Below, piece after piece: positions 7,618 to 15,690 of a stretch of 30,575 bases of DNA (positions within the stretch are counted from its first letter, which is position 1; each line of letters opens with the position of its first letter). This stretch comes from Erythrobacter sp. (GTDB lineage Bacteria; Pseudomonadota; Alphaproteobacteria; Sphingomonadales; Sphingomonadaceae): positions 1-30,575 of the forward strand of contig NZOF01000011.1 in NCBI GenBank assembly GCA_002695185.1, read 5' to 3'. The position numbers were made by a program, and so were the translations under genes. The notes below the pieces were generated by a model. That model worked only from the letters and a program-made list of their open reading frames with translations. It had not been told where the DNA came from and did not search any database.

Positions 7618-8087
7618 GCCAGATCCTCCAGACGCAGGGCCACGATCCTGCCGATTTCGGCAAGGGCGGTGGCGATTTCGCTTTGTTCGTCATGGGCCAG
7701 CCGCTGTTCCATGGCCGCCAATATGCCCGCCTTGTTCGTCAGCCGGACGCAGATGATGAAGGGAAAACCGAAACGCGCGCCATAGCGGGCGTTCAGGTCG
7801 TGAAAGGCGCGATATTCCTCGGGCGACAGCCGGTCCAGCCCGGCCGATGCCTGTTCGGCGGCAGATGCATCGGTCAGCGACCCGTCGATGGCGGCCTTCC
7901 CCGCCAGTTCGGGATGGGCGCGAATCAGCGCCAGTTGTTCGTCCCGGGTGGCGTCGTGCACCGTCTGCATCAGCCCGGCATGCAGATCGTCGAAGGGCAG
8001 GCGTTCGGCGGCGCGCTCCACCACCCAAGGGGAATGTTCGAACAATGCGCCATAGCGGGCGATGAAATCGGCTTTTTCTTCAGTCAT
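7614..8087 (-). CDS. uraD: 2-oxo-4-hydroxy-4-carboxy-5-ureidoimidazoline (OHCU) decarboxylase
   Basis: A 157-residue enzyme converting OHCU into S-allantoin. Family residues are visible: the catalytic His58 in LIRAHPELAGK, the SAAEQASAGLDRLS segment at about 75-88, and FGFPFIICVR at 106-115, followed by an arginine/lysine-rich C-terminal helix. I chose the ATG at 8087, which overlaps the upstream puuE stop by 8 nt, because the protein then begins MTEEKADFIARYG as in the family. A longer in-frame start would add 47 residues lying inside puuE. The TGA overlaps the next gene's ATG. Confidence 0.95.
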   Translation of the reverse strand: MTEEKADFIARYGALFEHSPWVVERAAERLPFDDLHAGLMQTVHDATRDEQLALIRAHPELAGKAAIDGSLTDASAAEQASAGLDRLSPEEYRAFHDLNARYGARFGFPFIICVRLTNKAGILAAMEQRLAHDEQSEIATALAEIGRIVALRLEDLA

Positions 8088-8967
8088 GGGGGTGCAGCTC
8101 CAGCCAGTGGCGGGCAATGTCGATGCGGCGGGCGACCCAGGCATCGTCATGGGCCAGGACATGATCCAGGAAACGGGCAAGCGCATGGGCGCGGGCGGGC
8201 CGTCCGGCGATGCGGCCATGCAGACCAACCGACATCATCCGCCCGCCTTCCGCCCGCAGCTGGTCGAACGTGTCGCGCAGATAGCGGAAGAACTGGTCCC
8301 CCTCCGTAAAGCCGTTCAGCGCCACCATCTTCATATCGTTGGCGTCCAGCGCATAGGGCACGATCAGCTGCGCCCGGCCGAAACGCCGGTCATAATAGGG
8401 CAGGTCGTCGGCGTAGGAATCCGCGTCGTAAAGAAACCCTCCCTCCTGCGCGACCAGCCGGGCGGTGTTGGGCGAGGTGCGGCCCTGATACCAGCCGAGC
8501 GGCCTTTGCCCGGTCAGGCGGGTGTGGACCTCTATGGCGCGGGCGATATGTTCCGCCTCCCGATCCGCCAGCATATGCTGATAATCGATCCAGCGATAGC
8601 CGTGGCTGGCCACTTCCCAGTCCGCTTTCAGCATCGCGTCGACGGCGGCGGGGTTGGCGGCCATCGCGGCGGCCACGCCAAAAACGGTGACGGGCAGGCC
8701 GCGATCCGTGAACAGCCGGTGCAGGCGCCAGAAACCGGCGCGGCTGCCATATTCATACAGGCTTTCCATCGCCATCGCCCGGTCGGCATGGCTGACCGCG
8801 CCGACCATGTCGGACAGAAAGGCTTCGGATCCCCGGTCGCCGTTCAGGACGCTGTTTTCCGCGCCTTCCTCATAATTGATGACGAACTGCACCGCGATCC
8901 GCGCGCCGCCGGGCCAGTGCGCGGCGGGCGGGGTCTGGCCATAGCCGATCAGGTCGCGCGCGCTCAT
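8080..8967 (-). CDS. puuE: Metal-independent allantoinase (polysaccharide-deacetylase fold)
   Basis: A 295-residue PuuE-type allantoinase that opens allantoin to allantoate. It is a NodB-like deacetylase-fold protein, shown by VQFVINYEEGAENSVLNGD near the N terminus, EYGSRAGFWRLHRLF, ASHGYRWIDYQHM and the late SVGLHGRIAGRPAR. PuuE proteins lack the zinc site of classical allantoinases. I chose the inner ATG at 8967 because it overlaps the upstream TGA as ATGA and has GGAA about 8 nt before it. The ATG at 8979 lacks a ribosome-binding site. The downstream uraD overlaps by 8 nt. In Klebsiella the same step is called hpxB. Confidence 0.93.
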   Translation of the reverse strand: MSARDLIGYGQTPPAAHWPGGARIAVQFVINYEEGAENSVLNGDRGSEAFLSDMVGAVSHADRAMAMESLYEYGSRAGFWRLHRLFTDRGLPVTVFGVAAAMAANPAAVDAMLKADWEVASHGYRWIDYQHMLADREAEHIARAIEVHTRLTGQRPLGWYQGRTSPNTARLVAQEGGFLYDADSYADDLPYYDRRFGRAQLIVPYALDANDMKMVALNGFTEGDQFFRYLRDTFDQLRAEGGRMMSVGLHGRIAGRPARAHALARFLDHVLAHDDAWVARRIDIARHWLELHPHD

Positions 8968-10205
8968 CGTGCGTTCCATGCGCTGAGCGCGGCGTCGACC
9001 GCCTCGCCCGGGGGACAGCCATGCCCCTCCGCCCGCAGCACCGCCTCCAGCGCGCCCAATGTTATCAGTATCTTGTGCTTGCGCGCATTATATCCCATCG
9101 CGCCGAACCGCCACACCTTGCCCGCCAGCGGGCCGAAGGCGGTGCCGATCTCTATTTCGAAATCCTCGCGCATGCGGCGGCGCACCCGCTCTCCATCCAC
9201 GCCTTCGGGAATATAGGCCGCGGTCACATTGGTCATGCGATAGCGGTCGTCGCCGAACAGCGTCAGCCCCAGCGCGCGCAGCCCGGTCGCCATGGCGCGG
9301 CCTGCCGCCGCATGGCGGGCATAGCGCTGCTCCAGCCCCTCTTCCAGCATGATACGGGCGCATTCGCGCGCGCCATACAGCATGGTGGTCGCCTCTGTAT
9401 GGTGGTTCAGGCGCTTTTCGGACCAATAGTCCATCACCATGCCCAGATCGAAATAGTTGGACCCGATGACGATGCCCCCGCCCTCATCCTCGCCCTCTTC
9501 CATGTCCCCGCTGCGCAGGCCCAGCTCGACGCGGCGGCGGCCGTAAATATGCGTCGCCGCGCGATCGGAAATGGTGATGGGGGCCGAACCGGACGATCCG
9601 CCCAGACATTTCTGCAACCCGCCGGTGACGATATCCGCGCCCCAGCGGTCCGCCGCCAGTTCCATGCCGCCGATGGTCGCGGTGGCGTCGACATAGAGCA
9701 GCGCGCCCGCATCGCGGCACAGCGCGCCCAGCCCGTCCAGCGGCTGCGCCATGGTGGTGGATGTATCGCCATGGATGGTCGCGACGACTTTGGGCCCGGT
9801 CCGGGCGATGGCGTCGCCGATCGCGTCCAGCGGCACGACTTCGCCCCAGGGCGCGTCCACCCGCTCCACCCGGGCGCCGACCCGCTCCAATATCTCCGTC
9901 AGCAGCAGGCCGAAACGGCCGAAATTCACCACCAGCACCGTGTCGCCGGGGCTGACCATGCTGACCAGCGCCGCCTCTATGCCCGCGCGCGCCGTGCCGT
10001 TGACCAGAAAGGTCTGGCGGTTCTGCGTGCCGAAGATCGGGCGGTACAGCGCCATCACCTCATTCATATAGGCGGTCATTTCCGGGTCGAACTGGCCCAG
10101 CAGATCGGCCGACATGGCGCGCAGCACACGGGGATGGGCGTTGATCGGGCCGGGGCCCATCAGCAGGCGCTGGGGCGGGTCGATCTCTGCAAAGACATTA
10201 GGCAC
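8964..10205 (-). CDS. hpxJ: Ureidoglycine-glyoxylate aminotransferase (PucG/HpxJ type)
   Basis: A 413-residue fold-type I PLP aminotransferase of the alanine-glyoxylate/PucG group. Landmarks are LLMGPGP near 14-20, ATIHGDTSTT at 142-151, the cofactor-contacting Asp in YVDATATIGG at 171-180, and the PLP lysine Lys199 in GGLQKCLGG. It would transfer the amino group of S-ureidoglycine to glyoxylate, giving oxalurate and glycine, so it commits the pathway to the oxalurate branch. The start is GTG at 10205, set by GGAGG 9 nt upstream. It overlaps the upstream allantoate amidohydrolase by 8 nt. A generic serine- or alanine-glyoxylate role is possible from sequence alone, but the operon favours HpxJ/PucG. 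Confidence 0.88.
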   Translation of the reverse strand: MPNVFAEIDPPQRLLMGPGPINAHPRVLRAMSADLLGQFDPEMTAYMNEVMALYRPIFGTQNRQTFLVNGTARAGIEAALVSMVSPGDTVLVVNFGRFGLLLTEILERVGARVERVDAPWGEVVPLDAIGDAIARTGPKVVATIHGDTSTTMAQPLDGLGALCRDAGALLYVDATATIGGMELAADRWGADIVTGGLQKCLGGSSGSAPITISDRAATHIYGRRRVELGLRSGDMEEGEDEGGGIVIGSNYFDLGMVMDYWSEKRLNHHTEATTMLYGARECARIMLEEGLEQRYARHAAAGRAMATGLRALGLTLFGDDRYRMTNVTAAYIPEGVDGERVRRRMREDFEIEIGTAFGPLAGKVWRFGAMGYNARKHKILITLGALEAVLRAEGHGCPPGEAVDAALSAWNAR

Positions 10206-11454
10206 GGTGGATATCCTCCAGGGATTTGATGAAGCGCAGCATCGTGCGGGCGGCCAGATCGGCGTCTTCGGGCAGGACGCTTTCGGCCGGATTGTGGCTG
10301 ATCCCCTCGCGGCAGCGGATGAACAGCATCGCCGTGGGGCAAAGCGCGGACAGGATCATCGCGTCATGCCCCGCCCCCGACACCAGCCGCCGCACCGGCA
10401 GCCCCTCCGCCGCCAGCGCGCCGTCCATCAGCGTCATCAGCTGCGGGTCGCAGGGGCTGGCGGGCAGGCTGTGCAGCGCGTCGACCGACAGGGTGACGCC
10501 GCGCACCGCCGCGATGTGCCCGAAACGGTCGACAATGACATCGGCCAGCGCGGCGCAATCGGCATCCCGCGCGGCGCGCACGTCCAGCGTGAACATGGCA
10601 CTGCCCGGCACCACATTGGCCGCGCCCGGCCCGGCGGTGACGGTGCCGACCGTCGCCACCCGGTCGCCCCCGGCGGCCAGCGCCTCCTGCTCCGCCGTCA
10701 GGATCATCGCCGCCGCCGCCGCCAGCGCATCGCGGCGCAGCGTCATGGCGGTGGTCCCGGCATGGCCCGCCCGGCCGCCGACCTTTATGCCAAAGCGCCG
10801 TTGCGCGGCGATGCCGGTGACGGTGCCCAGCGCCAGCCCGTCGGCCTCCAGCACCGGGCCCTGTTCGATATGCGCCTCCAGATAGGCGAAGGCGCCGGGG
10901 TGGCGTGCCTGCCGATAGGCGTCGAAATCGCGGGGCACCGCGGCGCCCACTGCCTCGCCATAGGCGGCCATCGCCTGAAACAGGGTGACGCCATCGGCAT
11001 CTGCAGGTTCGGTCAGCTGCGCGTCCAGCGTGCCCGCCACCGCCCGGCTGGTCAGCATCGCCAGCGGAAAGCGCGACCCTTCCTCATCCCCGAAGGCGTA
11101 GATCTCGATGGGGAAGCGCAGCCTTTCGCCCGCATCGTGCAGCGCCGCCACGCATTCGATGCCCAGCATGATGCCCAGCGGCCCGTCATAGCGGCCCGCG
11201 TCGCGCACGCTGTCCAGATGGCTGCCCACGATCAGCGGCGGGCCGTCGCCTGTCCCCTCATAGCGGCCGATCAGATTGCCCGCCGCGTCGATCCGCACCG
11301 CCATGCCTGCCTGCGCCATCCAGCGCGCGACCAGTTGCTGCGACGCGGCATAGGCGGGCGTCAGATAGGCGCGATACAGCCCGTCAGCGCTGTCGCTATA
11401 GGGCGGCAGGCCCAGCCGGTCGCACCGTTCGACCGCGCGCGCGCCGCTTACCAT
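10198..11454 (-). CDS. hpxK: Allantoate amidohydrolase (M20/M28-type metalloenzyme)
   Basis: A 418-residue binuclear metal hydrolase of the allantoate amidohydrolase/N-carbamoyl-L-amino-acid hydrolase family. Metal ligands can be read as His79 (GSHLDSV), Asp90 (GRYDGPLG), Glu124/125 (GDEEGSRF), His195 (EAHIEQG) and His387 (ISHNPAE), with the late SGAGHDA motif at 359-365. It would convert allantoate to S-ureidoglycine, carbon dioxide and ammonia in the cytosol. It is flanked by hpxW (7-nt ATGGTAA overlap) and the aminotransferase gene (8-nt overlap). N-carbamoyl amino-acid hydrolase is the sequence-level alternative; the pathway context makes allantoate the better call. The symbol follows Klebsiella usage (AllC elsewhere). 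Confidence 0.93.
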   Translation of the reverse strand: MVSGARAVERCDRLGLPPYSDSADGLYRAYLTPAYAASQQLVARWMAQAGMAVRIDAAGNLIGRYEGTGDGPPLIVGSHLDSVRDAGRYDGPLGIMLGIECVAALHDAGERLRFPIEIYAFGDEEGSRFPLAMLTSRAVAGTLDAQLTEPADADGVTLFQAMAAYGEAVGAAVPRDFDAYRQARHPGAFAYLEAHIEQGPVLEADGLALGTVTGIAAQRRFGIKVGGRAGHAGTTAMTLRRDALAAAAAMILTAEQEALAAGGDRVATVGTVTAGPGAANVVPGSAMFTLDVRAARDADCAALADVIVDRFGHIAAVRGVTLSVDALHSLPASPCDPQLMTLMDGALAAEGLPVRRLVSGAGHDAMILSALCPTAMLFIRCREGISHNPAESVLPEDADLAARTMLRFIKSLEDIHRA

Positions 11455-13028
11455 GTCGCCACCGCGCCGTCGGACCGGGGGTCGGTCGCGCCCTCGATCA
11501 GGCCGTCGGCATGGCGCACGACCGCGCCGGCATGGCCCATGGTGGCGGTAAAGGGGGCCAGCATCTCCACATCATGGCCCGCCGCCGCCAGCGCTGCGAT
11601 GGTGGCAGGGTCGAAGCGGCTTTCCAGCTTCAGCGTGGTGCTGCTTTCGCCCCAGGTCCGGCCCAGCAGCCAGCGCGGCATCGTCACCGCCTGCTGCAAG
11701 GGCACGTCGAACCAGGCATAGCGGCTGAAGATCGCGGCCTGCGTCTGCGGCTGCCCCTCCCCGCCCATGGTGCCATAGGCCATGACCCGCCCGTCATGGA
11801 AACGCGCCAGCGCCGGGTTCAGCGTATGGAAGGGCTTGCGTCCCGGCGCCAGCGCGTTCCAGCCCTGCTGCGCCAGACGGAAACTGGCGCCCCGGTTCTG
11901 CCAGGTGATGCCGGTCTGCGGCAGGACCAGCCCGGACCCGAATTCGAAATAGGTGGACTGGATGCAGCTGACCACCTGCCCACGCGCATCGGCCGCCCCG
12001 AACCAGCAGGTGTCGCCCAGCGCGCTGTCCTGCGGCCAGGGTAGCGCGCGCGCCGGGTCGATGCGCCCGGCCATCGCCGCCAGCGCATCCCGGTCGTCCA
12101 GGATCGACTGGGCGGGAACGGGCATATGGGCCGGGTCGCCGACATGGCTGTCGCGCACCAGAAAGGCCTGTTTCGTCGCCTCTATCAGGCCGTGGAGATG
12201 GGCGAACCCCTCCCCCTCCGTCACGCCCAGCCGGTCGAACAGGGCCAGAATCAGCAGCGACGCCAGCCCCTGCGTCGGCGGCGCCGTGTTGTACAGGTGC
12301 GCGCCCTTGACCGTCAGGGTCAGCGGCCGGGGTTCGATGGCGCGGTGCGCCTCCAGATCGGCAGCCGTGACCGGGCTGCCCAGCGCGACCAGATCCGCCG
12401 CGATCGACCGGGCCAGCTTGCCGGTATAGAAATCCTGCAGGCCATTGTCGGCCAGCATCTGCAGCGTGGCGGCCAGCGCGGGCTGGCACAGCCGTTCGCC
12501 CTGCTTCAGCGGGCGGCCGCCCGGCGCGAAAATATCGCCATAGGCGCCGCGCTGCGCAATCAGTTCGGCATGTTTGGCGGCCGCGATCTGCGCCCCGCCC
12601 TCTGTCACGGCGACGCCCTGCCGCGCCAGATCGATGGCGTCGCGCAGCAGCCGGTCCAGACTGAGCGTGCCGGCATCGCCCGCCAGCGCCTGTTTCCAGC
12701 CCGACACCGTGCCCGCAACTGTGTTCGCCGCCAGCGGGCCGCGCCACGGAATGTCCTTCAGCCCGGCATAGAGCGACAGGTCGGCGCGCGCGGCGGCGGC
12801 GCCGCAGGCGTCGATGGCATGGACATGGCCGTCGGGATCGTGGATCAGCCAGAAACCGTCGCCGCCGATACCGGTCATATGGGGATAGACCACCGCCAGC
12901 GTCGCGGCCATCGCCACGCATGCCTCGACCGCGGTGCCGCCATCCTTGAGCACGCTCAGGCCCGCCTGACTCGCCAGATGATGCGGCGCAGTGGCAAGGC
13001 CATTATAGCTGGATGGTGCGTGCATCAT
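11448..13028 (-). CDS. hpxW: Gamma-glutamyltransferase-family oxamate amidohydrolase
   Basis: A 526-residue Ntn-hydrolase of the gamma-glutamyltransferase family. The autoprocessing nucleophile is probably Thr340 in SALGDTCWFGAADARG, dividing it into a large and a small chain. MTGIGGDGFWLIHD near 51-64 and TMGGEGQPQTQA in the small chain are family signatures. It lacks a signal peptide, unlike periplasmic glutathione-degrading enzymes. HpxW of Klebsiella is an oxamate amidohydrolase releasing ammonia and oxalate, and the present gene heads the operon that also contains hpxXYZ. Two adjacent ATGs (13028 and 13025) could serve as start. It is the first gene after a 197-bp gap holding the operon's promoter. 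Confidence 0.88.
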   Translation of the reverse strand: MMHAPSSYNGLATAPHHLASQAGLSVLKDGGTAVEACVAMAATLAVVYPHMTGIGGDGFWLIHDPDGHVHAIDACGAAAARADLSLYAGLKDIPWRGPLAANTVAGTVSGWKQALAGDAGTLSLDRLLRDAIDLARQGVAVTEGGAQIAAAKHAELIAQRGAYGDIFAPGGRPLKQGERLCQPALAATLQMLADNGLQDFYTGKLARSIAADLVALGSPVTAADLEAHRAIEPRPLTLTVKGAHLYNTAPPTQGLASLLILALFDRLGVTEGEGFAHLHGLIEATKQAFLVRDSHVGDPAHMPVPAQSILDDRDALAAMAGRIDPARALPWPQDSALGDTCWFGAADARGQVVSCIQSTYFEFGSGLVLPQTGITWQNRGASFRLAQQGWNALAPGRKPFHTLNPALARFHDGRVMAYGTMGGEGQPQTQAAIFSRYAWFDVPLQQAVTMPRWLLGRTWGESSTTLKLESRFDPATIAALAAAGHDVEMLAPFTATMGHAGAVVRHADGLIEGATDPRSDGAVATW

Positions 13029-13082
13029 GTCATGGGCGTCCCTGTCAGGCTGATGGGAAAAAGTGTGACGGCGGCGGCCGAT

Positions 13083-13103
13083 CTAAAAAAGAACTTATTT
13101 TAG
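13083..13103 (-). promoter_or_regulatory. Candidate operator upstream of the hpxW operon
   Basis: An AT-rich inverted repeat CTAAAA-N9-TTTTAG (13083-13103) stands out in otherwise GC-rich DNA, 55 bp upstream of the hpxW start and just beyond the terminator of the preceding operon. The inner sequence AAAAGAACTTATTTT is itself almost palindromic. It is the best candidate for the regulator site of the eleven-gene urate operon. I could not pick convincing -35 and -10 hexamers. Confidence 0.35.
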
Positions 13104-13163
13104 GTCATGGCGATGCCAAAATGGGGACAGCAGATAATCCGGCCCCACAGGGAAAGAGGGCGC

Positions 13164-13200
13164 AAAAAAAGGGCGGGCGGCGATGCCTCGCCGTCCGCCC
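13164..13200 (-). terminator. Rho-independent terminator after the Rieske gene
   Basis: Read leftward, GGGCGGACGGCGA (13200-13188) pairs with TCGCCGCCCGCCC (13183-13171; one G-T pair) around a short loop, followed by seven U at 13170-13164. This is a textbook intrinsic terminator. It closes the receptor-permease-oxygenase operon and separates it from the urate operon promoter immediately to the left. Confidence 0.9.
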
Positions 13201-13225
13201 CCGCAGGTGCCATGGAACGTCTGTT

Positions 13226-14305
13226 TCAGCAGGTCAGGCCCAGCGCCCGCAACGCCTTGCGATAGGAAACGGAAGATCGGTCGGCCGCGAAATGGGCTTC
13301 CTCCTCCAGTTCCAGCGGCAGGTCCTCCGGGCATTGCGCCTCCACAATGGCCTGATCCTCCGCAAAGATCTGCGCGTTGAAGGCGTAGACATCCTCGACC
13401 GATCCGGTGCGGTCGAAATTGCGGACCAGCGGCACATAAAGCGTGGTTTCCCGCGCTGACACCGGGGTGGCGATGTTCATGATGCGCAGCACGCCGTCAT
13501 GGGGGAAATCGACCGTCAGGAAGGCGATATAGGGCGGATAGACGTCGAAGGTCCGGCGCCAGATGAAGCCTTCGGGTTCCAGATGCTGCAACGGTTTGGG
13601 GAAGTTGCTGACATCGCTGATATAGATGCTGCGGAACCCATAGTCGGTCTGCCGGGTCTGGTAGAGCGGCACCACGCTGTTCTCGCGGTCGGCAAAGGCC
13701 TCATGATGGATCCAGGCGAAATGGGCGACGTCGATAAACCCTTCCACCTGCCGTCCGGGGGCGGCCTGTATCGACACTGGCGGGCAGACGATGGCCTGAA
13801 AATCGGACGCGCCGAATTCGGGGAAGTCGGGAATGTCGGCCAGCGCATTGTCCGGATCCAGACAGGTCCACACCAGCCCATAGCGTTCGACCATGGGCAA
13901 GGTGGTGGCGCGGAACCGGTCCGACGGCACGACATTGGGCTGGGCCGGGATCTTGACGCAGCGCCCGTCCGCAGCAAAGCGCAGGCCGTGATATGGGCAG
14001 ACCAGATTGTCGTCCTCCACCCAGCCCATGCTGAGCGGCACGCCGCGATGGGGGCACAGGTCGCGCGCGACGCTGATGCCCGACGTGGTGCGATAGACGA
14101 CCAGCTTCACGTCCAGCAGCTTTGACTGGACCGGCGCGGTGCCGACATCGTCGACGCGGGCGACGGGAAACCAGTAGCGGGACAATATTTCCCAGTCCCC
14201 GTCGGCATAGGTGCAGTTGCGCGGCCGGGTGACGCGGGGGGGCCGGGTCGCGGCCGGCGGCGGCACATCGTCCCGTTCCTGCAGCAGCGATGGCGCCTGC
14301 GTCAT
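13226..14305 (-). CDS. Rieske non-haem iron oxygenase, HpxD-like candidate
   Basis: A 359-residue oxygenase alpha subunit. The Rieske [2Fe-2S] ligands are Cys84 and His86 (CPHRG) and Cys103 and His106 (CPYHG). The mononuclear iron site is Asp192-x2-His195-x4-His200 (IDVAHFAWIH), with Asp317 in EDQAIVEAQ as third ligand. It is of the single-subunit VanA/dicamba-demethylase style. Klebsiella HpxD is a Rieske oxygenase that works with HpxE to oxidise hypoxanthine, and NdmA-type Rieske enzymes N-demethylate caffeine, so either role fits a purine locus. No reductase is adjacent; a ferredoxin and reductase lie at 25128 and 21928. The ATG overlaps the VOC gene stop (ATGA). It is the last gene of its operon. 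Substrate remains open. Confidence 0.9.
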   Translation of the reverse strand: MTQAPSLLQERDDVPPPAATRPPRVTRPRNCTYADGDWEILSRYWFPVARVDDVGTAPVQSKLLDVKLVVYRTTSGISVARDLCPHRGVPLSMGWVEDDNLVCPYHGLRFAADGRCVKIPAQPNVVPSDRFRATTLPMVERYGLVWTCLDPDNALADIPDFPEFGASDFQAIVCPPVSIQAAPGRQVEGFIDVAHFAWIHHEAFADRENSVVPLYQTRQTDYGFRSIYISDVSNFPKPLQHLEPEGFIWRRTFDVYPPYIAFLTVDFPHDGVLRIMNIATPVSARETTLYVPLVRNFDRTGSVEDVYAFNAQIFAEDQAIVEAQCPEDLPLELEEEAHFAADRSSVSYRKALRALGLTC

Positions 14306-14694
14306 GCGGGAACTCCCAGATAGTTGATGCGGAAGGCATTCCCGTCAGGATCGCGCAGCACCGACTGATACCAGCCATAATAGGTTTCGAACGGTTCCTT
14401 CACCACCTGTGCGCCCAGCACGGCGGCCTGCCGGGTCAGCCGCTGCACCTCTTCGGGCGAATCCACGTTGAAGGTCTGGAACACGCGGTCGCCCGGTTCC
14501 GTCTGGGGCGCCATGCCCAGCAGTTCATAAGCGCCCGTGCCGCTGAAGCCCAGCGACGTGCCGCCGGCGGCAAAGCCCCGGAAGATCGGCGAGCGGCTTT
14601 CGCGATATTCCTCCAACCCGAACAGGCTGCTGTAGAAATCGGCCAGCCGGTCGATGTCGGCGGTGAAGATGTTGGTATAAGCAAGAACAGCCAT
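14302..14694 (-). CDS. VOC-superfamily (glyoxalase/dioxygenase-like) protein
   Basis: A 130-residue single VOC protein with the usual paired beta-alpha-beta-beta-beta modules: AYTNIFTADIDRLADFYSSL at the N terminus and YQSVLRDPDGNAFRINYL at the C terminus. Two residues that normally bind metal look replaced: Asn8 stands where the first His is expected, and Arg follows DPDGNAF where a Glu is usual. It may therefore be a binding or accessory protein rather than a metalloenzyme. I chose the ATG at 14694 because AAGGA lies 7 nt upstream. A GTG at 14709 that overlaps the dioxygenase stop as GTGA is also possible and would add five residues. The stop overlaps the Rieske gene start. Confidence 0.82.
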   Translation of the reverse strand: MAVLAYTNIFTADIDRLADFYSSLFGLEEYRESRSPIFRGFAAGGTSLGFSGTGAYELLGMAPQTEPGDRVFQTFNVDSPEEVQRLTRQAAVLGAQVVKEPFETYYGWYQSVLRDPDGNAFRINYLGVPA

Positions 14695-14705
14695 TGTTCG
14701 ATCCT

Positions 14706-15689
14706 TCACGCCGCGAGGCCATAGGTCTTGCGGTACATTTCGGCGATATGATCCCCCACCGTGGTGTCGGGATAGGTGGGCGGCCCGTCTTCGGGCAGGC
14801 AGGTCGGCGCGCAGCTGACCTTGTAGAAATAATTGGGGTCGAAAAAGGTCGGCACCGAAAAGCGATCCCGGCCGCTATGGTTGTTGAGCACCCGGTGCAT
14901 GTTGGCATGGTACAGGCCGTTGGTCAGCACGCGGACCATTTCGCCCAGGTTGATGACGAAGGTGCCCGGGATCGGCGGCGCAGCGATCCATTCGCCCGCC
15001 GCATTTTCCACCTCCAGCCCGCCGACATCGTCCTGCAGCAAAATGGTAATCATGCCCCAGTCGATATGCGCGCCCGCGCCGATCTGGTTATAGGCGGCGT
15101 CGGTCGGCTGCGGGCCGTATTTCAGCAGCCGGCTGTTGAACAGCGGCTCCTGCAGCCCGTCGACGAAATAATCCTCCGGCAGGTCGATGGACAGGGCGAT
15201 CAGGCTCATCAGATGGCGGCCGACGCGGAACATCTCTGCCACATAGGCTTCATAGCGGGCGCGAAAGCCATCGGGCTTTTCCGGCCACAGATTGGCGCCG
15301 CAATTGGGCACGCCATCACGCACATAGGGATGGTCGTCGTCCAGATCGACGCCGATCAGAAAGCCTTCCTTGAGGTCCGGCGGTGATCCGTCGTCCAGCG
15401 TCTGAAGGCCCGGCGCCTCGTAACCGCGGGTGCAGGTCGAATATCTGGTGTCGACCTTTGCCTTTTCCTCCAGCGGCAGGGCAAAGAAGCGGCGCGCCAG
15501 GTCGAGCTGGCCGTCCATCATCGCCTGCGGCACGCCATGGTTGGCGATGTAGAAGAAGCCGGTGTCCCGCGCGGTCTTGTGGATTTCCCACGCAACCGCC
15601 TTCTTGGCCTCCAGGTCGCCGGACAGGCTGGGCCCCAGGTCGATCAGGGGGATCGCCTCTGCAGGCTTGGGGGGCGTGTAGACGATCAT
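14706..15689 (-). CDS. 2-oxoglutarate/Fe(II) dioxygenase, isopenicillin N synthase family
   Basis: A 327-residue dioxygenase. Iron ligands are His208 and Asp210 (AHIDWG) and His265 (HRVLNN), and the 2-oxoglutarate anchor is Arg276-x-Ser278 (RFSVP). The N-terminal region has IPLIDLGPSL and GFFYIANHGVP. It resembles the dioxygenase at 339-1337 (shared RGYE and SPPDLKEG blocks) more than its immediate neighbour. The ATG lies 1 nt after the stop of the upstream dioxygenase gene. Bacterial members of this family oxidise small molecules such as amino acids, hormones and xenobiotics. Cotranscription with a purine permease and a Rieske oxygenase suggests a purine-derived substrate (inference). Confidence 0.9.
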   Translation of the reverse strand: MIVYTPPKPAEAIPLIDLGPSLSGDLEAKKAVAWEIHKTARDTGFFYIANHGVPQAMMDGQLDLARRFFALPLEEKAKVDTRYSTCTRGYEAPGLQTLDDGSPPDLKEGFLIGVDLDDDHPYVRDGVPNCGANLWPEKPDGFRARYEAYVAEMFRVGRHLMSLIALSIDLPEDYFVDGLQEPLFNSRLLKYGPQPTDAAYNQIGAGAHIDWGMITILLQDDVGGLEVENAAGEWIAAPPIPGTFVINLGEMVRVLTNGLYHANMHRVLNNHSGRDRFSVPTFFDPNYFYKVSCAPTCLPEDGPPTYPDTTVGDHIAEMYRKTYGLAA

Positions 15690-15690
15690 G

